Shown: piece after piece, positions 54,261-64,000 of the stretch
Numbering within the stretch: the first letter of the stretch is position 1
How the letters are laid out: every line of letters starts with the position of its first letter
Source: Pyropia haitanensis
Lineage: Eukaryota > Rhodophyta > Bangiophyceae > Bangiales > Bangiaceae
Reading direction: 5' to 3'
DNA: 64,000 nt
Assembly: GCA_008729055.1 (NCBI GenBank)
Contig: SDUX01000005.1
Location: 3,433,062 to 3,497,061, forward strand
Made by a program: the position numbers and the translations under genes
The notes under the pieces: generated by a model
What the model was told of the DNA's origin: nothing
Databases searched by the model: none
What the model saw: the letters and a program-made list of their open reading frames with translations, nothing else

Positions 54261-56649
54261 CGCCCCCTGACAACCGCCGCGCCGACGGTAGCGCCCAGAG
54301 CTTTGGCCGCCACGCAAGCGACACGCGCCACGACGGCCTCCACGCCGACGGCGGCGCCCATCGCCACGACGGCGAGCATTTCAGCGGCGCGCCCCACGAC
54401 GGTGGTGAGGATGGCGGCGGCGCCCGGCCCTTCGACGGCCGGCAGCAATTCGTCCCCGCGCCGGCGACGATGCCGACGGCGGCGCCTAGCGCTAGGCGTG
54501 CGGGCACGACAGCGGAGTGCGCAATGACGTCCGCGTCGCCGACGGCGGCGACGCCGACGACGGCGCCCGTTGCCAAGACAACAATCACTCCAGCGGCACG
54601 CTCCGTGACGGCCGCGGCACCGACGGTGAACCACAGCGCCACAAACGCGGGCATGCCGGCGGCGCGACCCGCGACGTCCGCAACGCGGACGACTGACGAC
54701 GACCGCTGCGCCTGGCAACACGACGTCGCGCACGCCGGCGGCGCGCCCCACGACGGCGGCCACGCCGACGGCGGCGCCCCACCCCTCGGCGGCCGGCAGG
54801 CCAGTCATCCGAAGCCCGGCAGTGGCGACGCCGACGGCGGCGCCCGGCGTTTCCGCGGCGGACCGGCGTCAATCTCTCACCCCGGCGGCGGCTACGCCAA
54901 CGGCGGCGTCCAGCGCCACGACAGCGGGCACGCCAGCGGCGATTTCCACGACGGCGGCGAAGCCGACGGCGCCGCTCGTCCTGTCGACGGCCAGCAGGCG
55001 GCGATCCGCCCCCCCAGCGGCGGCGACGCCGATGTCGGCGCCCGGCCCCACGACGGACGGCAAACAGACGGTGCCCCCGACGGCGGCGGCAACGCCGACC
55101 ACCGTGCGCAGCCTCGCGGCTACGGGCACGCCGGCGGTGTTCCCCACGGCGGCGGCGACGCCGGCCGCGGCACCAAGCGCCACGGCGGCGCGCACGCCGA
55201 CAGCGCGGCCCACGACGGCGGCGACGTCGACGGCAGCACCCATCGCCACAAAGCCGGGCTGGCAGCGATCCGCGCCGTTGGCCGCGGAGACGACGACCGC
55301 GGCGCGGGGTGCAACGATGGCGGACATGCCGGCGACACGCGCCACCTCGGCAGCGACGCCGACGGCGGCGCCAACTGCCTCGGCAGGCGGCAAGCCGGCG
55401 GCGCGGCCCGCAACGGCGGCGACGCCGACGGCAGCGCCTGGCCCATCGACGGCTGGCGGGCGTCGATCCGCTTCAGGGCGACGGCGACGGCGACGGCCGC
55501 ACGCAGCCCTTGGGCGGCGAGCCGGCAACGATCCGCCTCCGTGGCGGCGGCGACGCTGACGGCGGGACTCCGTTTCTCGGCGGCCGGCGAGCGGCGCTGC
55601 CCAGCACCCCCGCGGCGGCTACGCCGTTGGCGACGCCCAGCACCACGACAGCGGCCACGCCGGCACCACGCCCTGCAGCAGCGGCGACGCGAACGGCGGC
55701 GCCATGCGCTACAGCGGCAGCAACGCCGGCGGCGCTCGCCCCAGCGACAGCGGCGACGTCAAAGGCGGCGCCCAGGGGGACAACGGCGGGCACGCCGGCA
55801 GCGCACCCAGCGCGACGACAACGGGCGGGCCCGCAGCACGCCCCTCCGCAGCGGCAACGCCGACGGAGGCGCCTGGCGCTACATCGGAAGGGAAACAGTA
55901 ATCCGCCCCCTTGCCGGTGGCGACGTCAACGGCGGCGACCAGCGCCACGACAGCTGCCACGCCAGCGACACTCCCAACGACGGCGACGCTGCCGACGACG
56001 TCGCCCAGCGCCAACAAGGCAAACCGGCTTCGATTATACGACCGACGGTGGCGACGCCGACGACGGCGTGCAGCGCCTTGGCGGCGGGCACGACGGCGGC
56101 GCGTCCTACACCGACGGCAGTGCCGACAGTGGCTCCCTACGCGTCCGCCGCGTGCAATCCGCGAGCCTAACCCCGACGGCGGCCACGCCGACAGTAGTGT
56201 CCACCGCGTCGACCACGGGCAGCCGGTGATCCGCCCCACGGTGGCGGCGACGCCGACAGCCGCGTCCGCCATGTCGGCCACTGGCAGTCGGCGAACCGCC
56301 TCACGGCAGCGGCGATGATGACGGCAGCGCCCAGCGCCTTGGCGGCGGCCAGACGGCGACCCGCCCACGCACGGCAGCGACACCAACGGCGGCGCCCAGA
56401 GACTGAATGGCAAGCCGGCGGCGAGCCAACGCCAGACCGCGGAAACGCCAACGACGCCGTCTAGCAGCTCGTCAGCGAGACACCTGCGATCCACTCCCCG
56501 ACGGCTGCGACTCCGACGGCGTCGCACAGCGCCTTGCGGCTGACCTGCCGGCGGCGTGCCTCACCGCGGAGGTCATGCGGCGATCCGCCCCAGGACGGCG
56601 GCGACGCCGATGACGGCGCGCGGCGCGTCCCCGGCGGGCACGCAGCAAT
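54261..56649. repeat. 66-bp minisatellite array, block 3 (largest)
   Basis: About 36 units of 66 bp lie in tandem. Read on the minus strand, units at 54869-55528 align as consecutive 22-residue repeats (AVGVAAVAGRAAGLPPAEAV, AVDVAAVVGRAVGVRAAVAL and so on). Read on the plus strand, type 1 units give GGDADGGAQRHDSGHAGGAP and type 2 units give DGQQAAIRPP endings, more or less interleaved. Neighbouring units differ by 20-40%, so the array is old or under weak homogenisation. Confidence 0.85.
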
Positions 56650-58650
56650 GCGCCCCACGGCAGCGGCGACCCCGACGGCCGCGCCCAAGGCCTCGGCACC
56701 AGGTACGCAAACGTGCCCCTTGGCGGTCACACAGCCGACAGCGGCGGGCAGTGCCTCGGTGGCCGCGTCGCTGCCGTCCGTGCGCCCCCGCCCCAGCGGC
56801 CGCCACGCCGATCCGTCCCAAGGCGGCCGCGTCGCCGATCCCCCTCACGGCAGCCGCAGCGCCCATGGCGACGCCCTTCGCCTTTGCGGCTCCACCGGAT
56901 ATGCTCACAATTACAAGCGCCGCTCCAGGGCCGCCGCCGAGCGCCTCAGCGGCCGCCACACTGATGGGAGCGCACAGAGCCTCGCCGGCTGCGCCGCAGA
57001 GCCTCTCCATGAAGGTCGCACCGCCGGCGGTCGCGTCAACGGCCTCGGCGGCAGCGGCGCGGAAGGCGGTGCACCACACCTCAGCGGCCATAGCGCAGAC
57101 ACGCCCCAACGCGGCCCAGCCGTCCCAGACTGCGCTCCGCAGCTGCCCAGTGACGCCATCGCCCAATGCCGCACCCCCCTTCAGGCGCTGCGTTGCATCC
57201 CGCCCACGGCCAATACGCGCGCCCTCTTCGGCGCTGGCCGCCCAGAAGGAAGCGAGTCAGGAATGACGAGGAGAGCAGATGTGCGGCGGCGCCAGCGGCA
57301 GAGACCGCAGCGGCGCCAGCGACAGCATCCGCGGCCGCGGCAGCGGAAGCGACAGCGACAACAGCAGCGGCAGCGACAGCGGCCGCGACCGCGGCAGCGG
57401 CAGCAGCAGCCACCGAAGCCGCGGCGGCGGCAGCGACAGAAGCCGCGGTGGCGGCGGCTACTGCGGCGACTGAGGCCGCGGCGGAAGCAGCCACGGCAGC
57501 GGCGACGGTGGCCGCGACAGTACCAGTGACCGCGGCAGCGACAAAAGTCCACAGCGGCTCCAGCCACAAACGCCTCCCCGGCAAGACCGACGAACGGCGC
57601 TAAGGCGATGGCGGCCACATCGGCGGCCGCGCGGCGGCCGCGAGAGACACCGCCGTAGCGACAAAGACAGACGCCGCGGCGACCGCAGCCACAGACGTCC
57701 CGCAGGCGGCAGGGAGAATAGTCAGGTCGACTGCAGCGACAGTGGCACCGTGAGCGCCTGCGACAACGGCAGCGGCAGCAATGATAACGTACGCCGCGGC
57801 AGCGGCTGCCAGACGAGGCCCACCACGTCGGCCGCAGCGACAGTCGCCGCCGAAAGCGGCGGGATGGCGCGAAAACGGCGGGCCATCTCAGGGTAGAGCG
57901 GCACCGACAGCTGCGTGGCGGCGTCAAAGGCGAGGGCGGGAGCAGAAATTCCGCGACGCCGACGGCAGAGATCGCGTGACACTGACGGCAGGAAGGCGGG
58001 GTCGACGCAGGCGGGGAAACAGCGCTGACGGCCGCACGGCTCTACCGTCATCGAGCGGCTGTGCCAAACGCGAGGGGGAGCGGCGGTAGACGAACGAATT
58101 GGCACCGGAACAGGGGGAGAGACGGGGTCACCCGCCCTCACGCCATCGCTGCCCCCCCAACCACTGCCCAACCAACCCGTGTCGTCGGCAGCAGGCGGCG
58201 CGATGGGACACCACCACGCAACTGCACAGCAGCAGCAGCATCAACGGCAGCGGCAGCGGCAGTAGCAGCGGCAGCGGCAGTAGCACCGGCAGCGGTCACA
58301 GCAGCGGCAATGGCCGCAGCAGCGCCAGTCGACGTGGCGGCGGCCACGGCAGCGGCAATGGCCGCAGTACTGCCACGCGACGCGGCGGCGACAACGGCAG
58401 CGGCAGCGGCCGCGACGGCGGCAGCGCCAACCGCGGAAGCGATGAACACGATGAACCTACCAGCCGCGACGGCGGGAACGTCAGCAGCGCCGCCACGCGG
58501 CGGCGACAAGGGTGCGGACAGGGACGAAGACAGCCACGCTGCCACCGTAGCCGCGACGCCCGATGGCAGCGGCGAACAAGACTCCCCATCGTACCGCCGC
58601 TGCTGCCAACGAGCGCGACTCGCAAATCCGGCCGCCGCCGTCCAACGCCG
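56650..58650. repeat. duplicated segment, copy 2, with AGC/GAC-rich arrays
   Basis: 56650-57280 repeats 52151-52760 in the same orientation. 57290-57545 and 58225-58450 are AGC/GAC arrays. The stretch around 58430-58500 (GCGGAAGCGATGAACACGAT) corresponds to 53185-53250 (GCGGAAGCGATGGGCATGGT), so the duplicated module extends to about 58.65 kb but with an insertion relative to copy 1 (57.55-58.2 kb). No frame shows a recognisable protein. Confidence 0.7.
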
Positions 58651-58950
58651 CCTCTAACAGCACGCGCGGCAGACTCGTCCAAAGGCAGACGCCCACTGCC
58701 GCGGCGCGAAGCGCATGGCGCCCGACGCCAACGGCTGCAGCGTGCGCCACCCGCTCATCTTGGCGTGGCAGCCCCCTCCGCCGCCACAACCGGCAGACGC
58801 CGTCACCCCACCAATCAGGCAGAGCCCACCTCCAGCACCAAAAAGAGTACGACGCGGCACAGACGGCAGCGGAGGTCGGGATGGCCGAGGCGGAGCCGCA
58901 CCAACGGGCGAGCGCTGACAAAGTCAGCAACGGCGGCTGGGTGACGAGGC

Positions 58951-60840
58951 GGAAGGTGTAGGGATGGCCACGCTACGACACGCGCGAGGCTGAGGCGACT
59001 CCCAAGGACCCGGGGGGAGGTGGAAACGACAAAAGCGGCGGCACCACAACAGGGTCTGCTCCAACAACAGCGACGGCACCGGCAACGCCGCGGGGGGGCG
59101 CAGGAACGACGGTGGGAGCAGTGAAGACGACGGGGGTGACAGCATCAACGACCGGGCAGGGCCGCCTCGACTGGACGCTGTCAGCACCGAAGAGGGGGGC
59201 CATGTGGAGCAAAAAGGTGAAGGGAGGGAAGGGGCGGCAACGGCAGCGGCGCCAGCGGCGGCGGCGGAGGGGGATCGCCTCGACGAGATGGCGGCGGCGA
59301 CAGAGCGGGCAGAACACCACGACGGGAGGGCGTCGCCGACGCCAGGCGTCGGGCGGCCGCCGCGTGGGGAGGTGCGGCACGGCGGCACGCCGCAGGCGCG
59401 GCGGGAGCGGCGACAGCGCGGTAGTGATGAAAGAGCGGCGGCGCAAGGCGGCGATGACTCAACACCGGCTTGGTGACGGCACCTCGTGGCGGATGGCCGC
59501 CACGACGGGGGCGGCGACTCGCCGAGGTGGGGACGGCCGCCACGTGCATGCGGGTGCGGCGGGAATGAGACCCCGCCGCGCCTGCACGGCGGCCGATTGA
59601 ACGCCGCCACGCGTGCGCACGGTCGGTGATTTGGGGGGCTACAACATCCAAACACGAAAGCAAGCAGCCACGTCAGGAGCGGCGGCACCACCGACCCGTC
59701 GCGCGGCATCGACGACGACAGGGTGGCTGCGACGCAGGTAGCAGCCTTGGGGAGGAAGATCCAGTGATGGCGGTGGAAGAAGATGGCTTGTCGGTCAGCC
59801 AGGCGGTGGCGGAAGCAACAGCGGAGGGGCGACGACCGCGCACGGAAAATGGTAGTCACGGCGGCGATGATATGATGACGGGTATGGCTTGACAGCGGAG
59901 ACGTCGCGTCACTGCCGGGGGAGGAAGCTTGTCGAGGGAGTGGGGAGCAGCATCGGTGCAGAGGCGAAACCCCTAGGGCCAAAGGGCGGCCACGGCGGGT
60001 GGTGCGGCTTGACGATGGGGCGCGATACTGCCACAAAGCGGGCGTCTCAGCCGCGGCTGGGGGCCAACTGCGATGATGGGGGGGGGAAACAAAGTGGCTC
60101 CCCGAGAAGAGCGTCGGCTTGCAGACGGGCCGGTAGAGGTGTGGCGCGGGAAGGCGCCAGAACGGCGAGAGAGGCGCCCGAGCGACGGCAGGGGCGCTGT
60201 CGACGACGAGGGGCTGGCAGCGACGGATGACAGCGGAGCCACGACAAGGGCGCGGTGGCAACGACGGGAGGAGAAGTGCAGCATACGCGATATGGATGAA
60301 GGCGTCGCCATAGCGACGGGCGGAACGCCAGGACGACCAGCACGCGGCGACGATGACATGATACCGGTCCGCCGAGACGCGAGAAGGGAATCTGCAAATG
60401 GGGGGGCGGTGTCAACAACGGCAGGGGGAGGGGAGTCGCCACACCCGATGGAAACGACGACGAGCTCCATACTCGAGGCGGCGCAACGGCACGACGGTCG
60501 TCGCCAGCGGCGGCCGGAAAACTCCGATGCGACGCGTGGCGTTGGGTGACACGGCCGATGGAGGACGGCGTGATGGTGCGTCCACGACTGCGTCACATGG
60601 CGGGCCCCCGCAGCAGCCAACGGGGGGACGACAGTCATGACGTCGATGCTGCAGTGACGACGGCGGAGCGGCGGCGCCCGTCCCTTCGGCGCCGGGCAAC
60701 GCCGACGGCCTCGGCAGGGGGAAGGTGGTGAAGGGCGCCGATGGGAAAGCGGCGGCAACGACGACGTCGGACACCGTCGATGACGGGAGGAGAAGCCGCA
60801 GAAGAGGAGCAGCCGAGCCGCCGCCGCCGTGGTCCGCGGG
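58951..60840. other. purine-rich stretch with long open minus frames, no gene called
   Basis: The plus strand is purine-rich. Minus frames at 58924-60261 and 59973-61550 are long but read as Pro/Ser/Arg/His-rich strings without secondary-structure-like periodicity; plus frames read as Gly/Arg/Ala. I consider it non-coding or unresolved. Confidence 0.4.
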
Positions 60841-60847
60841 GCGCCGG

Positions 60848-60855
60848 TATATATA
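60848..60855 (+). promoter_or_regulatory. TATATATA element
   Basis: A TATATATA stands out in GC-rich surroundings and is followed by a C-run. It could be the TATA box of a plus-strand transcript starting near 60880, but no recognisable gene follows; it may also serve the minus strand because it is palindromic. Confidence 0.25.
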
Positions 60856-63800
60856 CACGTCGTCCCCCCCCCCCCAGTCCCCGTTACCTGCCCAGCCCGA
60901 CCGGTCGCAGTACCCGCGCCGCGGCCGCCGCCGCCGCCACTACTGCCGCTGCTGCCCTCACTCAGTGAAACGGCTGGCGACAAGGGGGAGGGAAGGGGGG
61001 GGGAGCTCCCGCCAACCCACCGCCGCCGCCGCGGCCGTGGCGCCGCGCAGGAGTGACAACGGCCCGGCTCGGCAGGGCGTCCTACAGCCGTGGCGGGAGC
61101 GCGCAATGGTGGGCAGGGGCAGGGGTGGGGGGGGGGCGGAAGGGGCGGACGCGCCGTGGCCGCCCGCGGCCCCCCCGCGGCGCGCCGCTGCGTGGCGGGA
61201 AGAGAAAAGAAGAACGGAACGCGGGAGCATCGGGTTGCGTGCGTGGCGGCAGGAGAGACGACAGCGGCCGACGGGCAAGGCGGGCGGGCAGGGAGCTCGG
61301 GGGGCCGTCTCGCGCTGGAGCGGGTGCGCGCGGCAGGAGGTGGGGGCGATGGGGGCGAACAGCGGGAAAGTCGCGGCGCGGCTACGCCTCCCGCCGCCCT
61401 GCCGCCTGCCGCTGTCCACCTTCCCGCCAGTTGGGCCGTTGCGAGAGCCGTCCGCGGAGAGCGACGCCGCAGGCCCTGCCCACTCAACGCGCTCTCGTCA
61501 TGGCCTCCCCCGGCCGTGGCGGTCTCCCCCGGCCGTGGCGGCCGGTCCATCCTTCCTTCGCGCGCGCGGGCGTCGGGGGGTGGCCCGATGAAGCTGCCAC
61601 CCGCGAGAGCCCGGCCGCCTACCCGGCCGCCGGTCGTCCATCTCCCCCTCCCCCCCCCTTACCCAACGCCACCACCACCCGCGCCCACTCGTCCGTCCCC
61701 AGCTGCCGCAACCACCCTGCTGCGGACGGCCCGCGCCCCGGCCATCGACACGCACAAAAAAGGCCACCATCGCCGACGCGCACAGCCGCCGCCGCACGAC
61801 GCAACGCGTGGAGGGAGAAAAGTCTGGGGCGGGGGGGGCGAGGGAGGGGGAACGTGGTGACGCGCCGCCAGCAGTCCCTCCCGTTCTAATCGCCCCCGCC
61901 GCGGCGCGGCGGCCGCGGCGGCCGACGCGTTGCGCGCTCGCGCGCGCGCGCTGCCGGGCGGCAGGCCGCCTCTTCCCGCCAGTGAGCGGCCGCGCCCGCC
62001 GTCCCGGCGGCCGCAGTGCCGCTGCCACCCCCTCCCCCCCCTGTCCCCCCTCTGGTTGCGGCCCTCGCGCCGCGCGCCAGTCCCCGGGGTGCTGCGACCG
62101 ACCGGACGCAGGCGGCGCCGGCTGGGCCGCCGCCGACCGACACGCCCCAACGCGGCCACCGCTCACCCGACGCGACGCTGCTACCGCCCGACGTAGCGCA
62201 GGAAGAAAAGCGATGGGACAGGGGGGTTCAGGGGGGGATGCTGAGGGGGGTGTCGTGGTGCATGCCGTGGCCCACTCTGCCGTGGTCGGGAGGGGGTCCC
62301 CGCACGAAGCGGGCGCGGTGCGGGGTGGTCGTTTCGGAGGGCCAGTGGCGCGCCCAGCTACGGCGGCCGCCGCGGCGCGGGCCGTGGCGCTGGCAGGGGG
62401 CGCCGCGGGCGGCGGCCGCCCACGACACTAGCGCTGACTGCTTTTTTTTTGAGCGGGGGGGGGTTGGCCGCCGTGCCGCCCGCGGCGTGTGCCGGCCGTC
62501 GACGGGCCACAGCACGCCGGGCGCGGCGCCGCGCGCCCGGGATCTGTGGCGGGAAATCGCAGGGCTGGCGGTTGCTCGGTCGGCCGGCCGTGTCATTCGG
62601 CGTCCCTTTCCGCCGCAACCACCCATGCCAGCCATCTCGAGTGATGATGATCTACTGGACCGTACGTAGATGTACCCCTCCAATGCCGTGCCCGCGCACG
62701 GGTCCGCGTGAGGTGTGCGCGACCGGCAGGAGCAAGGAAACCGCGCTTCGTTTACGGGCACGTCAGGGGCGCCGCGCACTGCGGGTCTGCGTGAGGCGCG
62801 CGGCGCTGCGGCCGTGGCGGCCTTCCCGGTGGGACGCTGCCGGCTTGGCGAGCGTCCCGGCCCGCACCCACACAAAGATCATTCGAGAAGCGCACTGTCT
62901 ATTGCAACTGCGGAAGCACAAGGGGAGGTGCCTGAGGAATATGATTTTTTCTGCTTTTTTGTTTGATTTTTTGAACGCGACCGTCCCACAACACCTGCCA
63001 CGGCGCATCCGCGTTGCGCAAATGCCCCGGGGTGAAGCGGCACGACTGACGCCGGCCGCCTCTCTCCCACCACCCGACCGCTCCCGCCCCCCCCCCCCTT
63101 TTCCGCAGAGCCTGGGGAGGGGTCACCGACAGAGAAGAATGTGCTGTGGCGGGAGGGCGGCGGCCAACAGCCGCGGCGCCCGCCCGTCCATGGCAGATGG
63201 CAATGGACGACCCGTCGCCGCCTGCCGTGGCCTGCCACGGCCGGCCGGCGCGCGAAAAAACAAACCAGGCCGCGCTGGCGCGCGAACTCTCCCGCACGCT
63301 CCGTCCGGAGATGGGGCGCGCCTGCGCGACGGCGGGCCGCCACCGTCGCAGCGGGCGGTCCGGAGCGGGCCGCGCCGTGGGCGGCGGGTCGGCGAGGCGC
63401 GAAATGTTGGTGGCCGCCGCCGCCGGCGGAGGACCGCCGCGTGCCGGCCCAGTCGGCCCGAAAGGGGCGCGTGCGCCTGCCGCGGCCGCGGGGCGGCCCG
63501 GCTGGAAGGCAACCCCGGCGCCGCGCGTCGGCTGCAGGGTGGCGGCCCCGGCGCCGCGCGTCGGCTGCGCGCCGCCCCCTCCCGCTCATGCTAATACGAA
63601 CTGGCGCGGGAGCCGACGCGGCGAGGCAACCGTGGCGGGCTCGCCGCGCGACGGCGGCCGGGGCGCACGCTGTCGCCGGCGTGGCTTCCCGCGCGCACTC
63701 ACCCCGCCACTCCCAGACGCCGCGCGGCGCGTTCCCCGGCGCCCACCGTCTACTAGCGGTTGTTTCGCCTTCCCTGCTTCCCGCCCCACCCTGTCCGGCC

Positions 63801-64000
63801 TTCGCGCGCGCGCGCGCTCGCGGGCGCGCGCCGCGGCGTACATGCCACGCCCGCGCCGTGCACTCGCCCCGCCCCCCCCCCCACCCAGCGTCCTGCGGGT
63901 CCACCGCCCCGCCCGGCGTTTGTGTCGCGTATTTATTCGTCGCTCCCCCATACGCCGTCGCGCGGGCCTGGCGCCCCACGACCATGATCCACTATCGCTC
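60856..64000. other. GC-rich terminal block, unresolved
   Basis: Frames are open on both strands without domains. AT-richer patches lie at 62430-62460, 62600-62670 and 62860-63000, the latter with T-runs. Local direct repeats include a CTCCCCCGGCCGTGGCGG pair near 61505/61525 and a 23-bp block at 63513-63535 repeated at 63546-63568. Alternating CG tracts lie at 61938-61951 and 63804-63820. Confidence 0.4.

Noticed and set aside
53795..56170. 791-residue plus-strand open frame with GGDADGGA repeats
   Set aside because: The 66-bp period is a multiple of three and the unit has no stop words, so all six frames are open here; nothing favours this strand or frame as a protein.
50128..58650. CRISPR-like array
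   Set aside because: The repeats are contiguous and degenerate with no spacers, and the genome is eukaryotic.
58924..61550. Two long minus-strand open frames (445 and 525 residues)
   Set aside because: They read as Pro/Ser/Arg/His strings without hydrophobic periodicity or a known domain, as expected from the complement of purine-rich GC-rich DNA.
63513..63568. 23-bp direct duplication near the window end
   Set aside because: Short local slippage duplication of GC-rich sequence; nothing further associated.

Overview
The window looks like a piece of nuclear genome from a GC-extreme, intron-poor eukaryotic alga; a bangialean red alga (Porphyra/Pyropia type) is my best guess. The reasons are several recognisable eukaryotic genes (CCA-adding enzyme, LETM1-like protein, class II DnaJ, pyruvate decarboxylase), Ala/Gly/Arg-rich products with near-total GC at third codon positions, one N-terminus shaped like an algal plastid transit peptide, abundant CCG/GGC microsatellites and G- or C-runs of 10-25 bases, and gene-sparse stretches filled with TIR elements and minisatellites. 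A GC-rich green alga is not excluded. No bacterial operons, rRNA, tRNA or CRISPR arrays were seen.

Layout. 1-5.5 kb: a possible relic of a second nucleotidyltransferase, then two non-autonomous terminal-inverted-repeat (TIR) elements (2089-3299 and 4252-5500). 6.3-8.7 kb: an Ala-rich frame on the minus strand, unrecognised. 10.37-11.02 kb: a small TIR element with TA flanks. 12.4-15.2 kb: LETM1-like membrane protein (+). 16.3-18.7 kb: CCA-adding enzyme (+), converging on a class II J-protein (-, 19.0-22.2 kb). 22.3-25.9 kb: GC-rich, no credible gene. 25.9-26.8 kb: short acidic protein resembling the DUF4604/KIAA1143 group (-). 28.7-30.4 kb: pyruvate decarboxylase (-). 32.5-33.1 kb: small basic-tailed protein (+). 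35.5-36.6 kb: probable plastid-targeted protein with a dimeric alpha/beta-barrel (antibiotic-biosynthesis-monooxygenase-like) domain (+).

From 37 kb the window changes character. 37.07-38.77 kb is a composite of three Tourist/Harbinger-like MITEs, A-B-A', with A' an inverted copy of A of identical length (565 bp) and every junction a shared TAA. 40.2-49.6 kb holds two tail-to-tail modules, each an accessory ORF (+) facing a transposase fragment (-) across about 130 bp; the first fragment looks like the N-terminal and catalytic part of a Tnp2-type transposase, the second like a C-terminal part. 50.1-58.9 kb is a large repeat domain: a degenerate 66-bp minisatellite, an AGC/GAC-rich array and a duplicated segment with two copies about 4.5 kb apart. 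59-64 kb is GC-rich with long open frames but no recognisable gene.

Two points matter for interpretation. First, several of the recognisable genes (LETM1, DnaJ, DUF4604-like, the ABM protein and the 32.5-kb gene) can be read through only if the frame changes at a G- or C-homopolymer or a microsatellite; most likely these are run-length errors in the sequence, though introns are not excluded. The decarboxylase and the CCA-adding enzyme have intact frames. Second, in this composition almost every frame on both strands is open, so ORF length alone was never taken as evidence for a gene.
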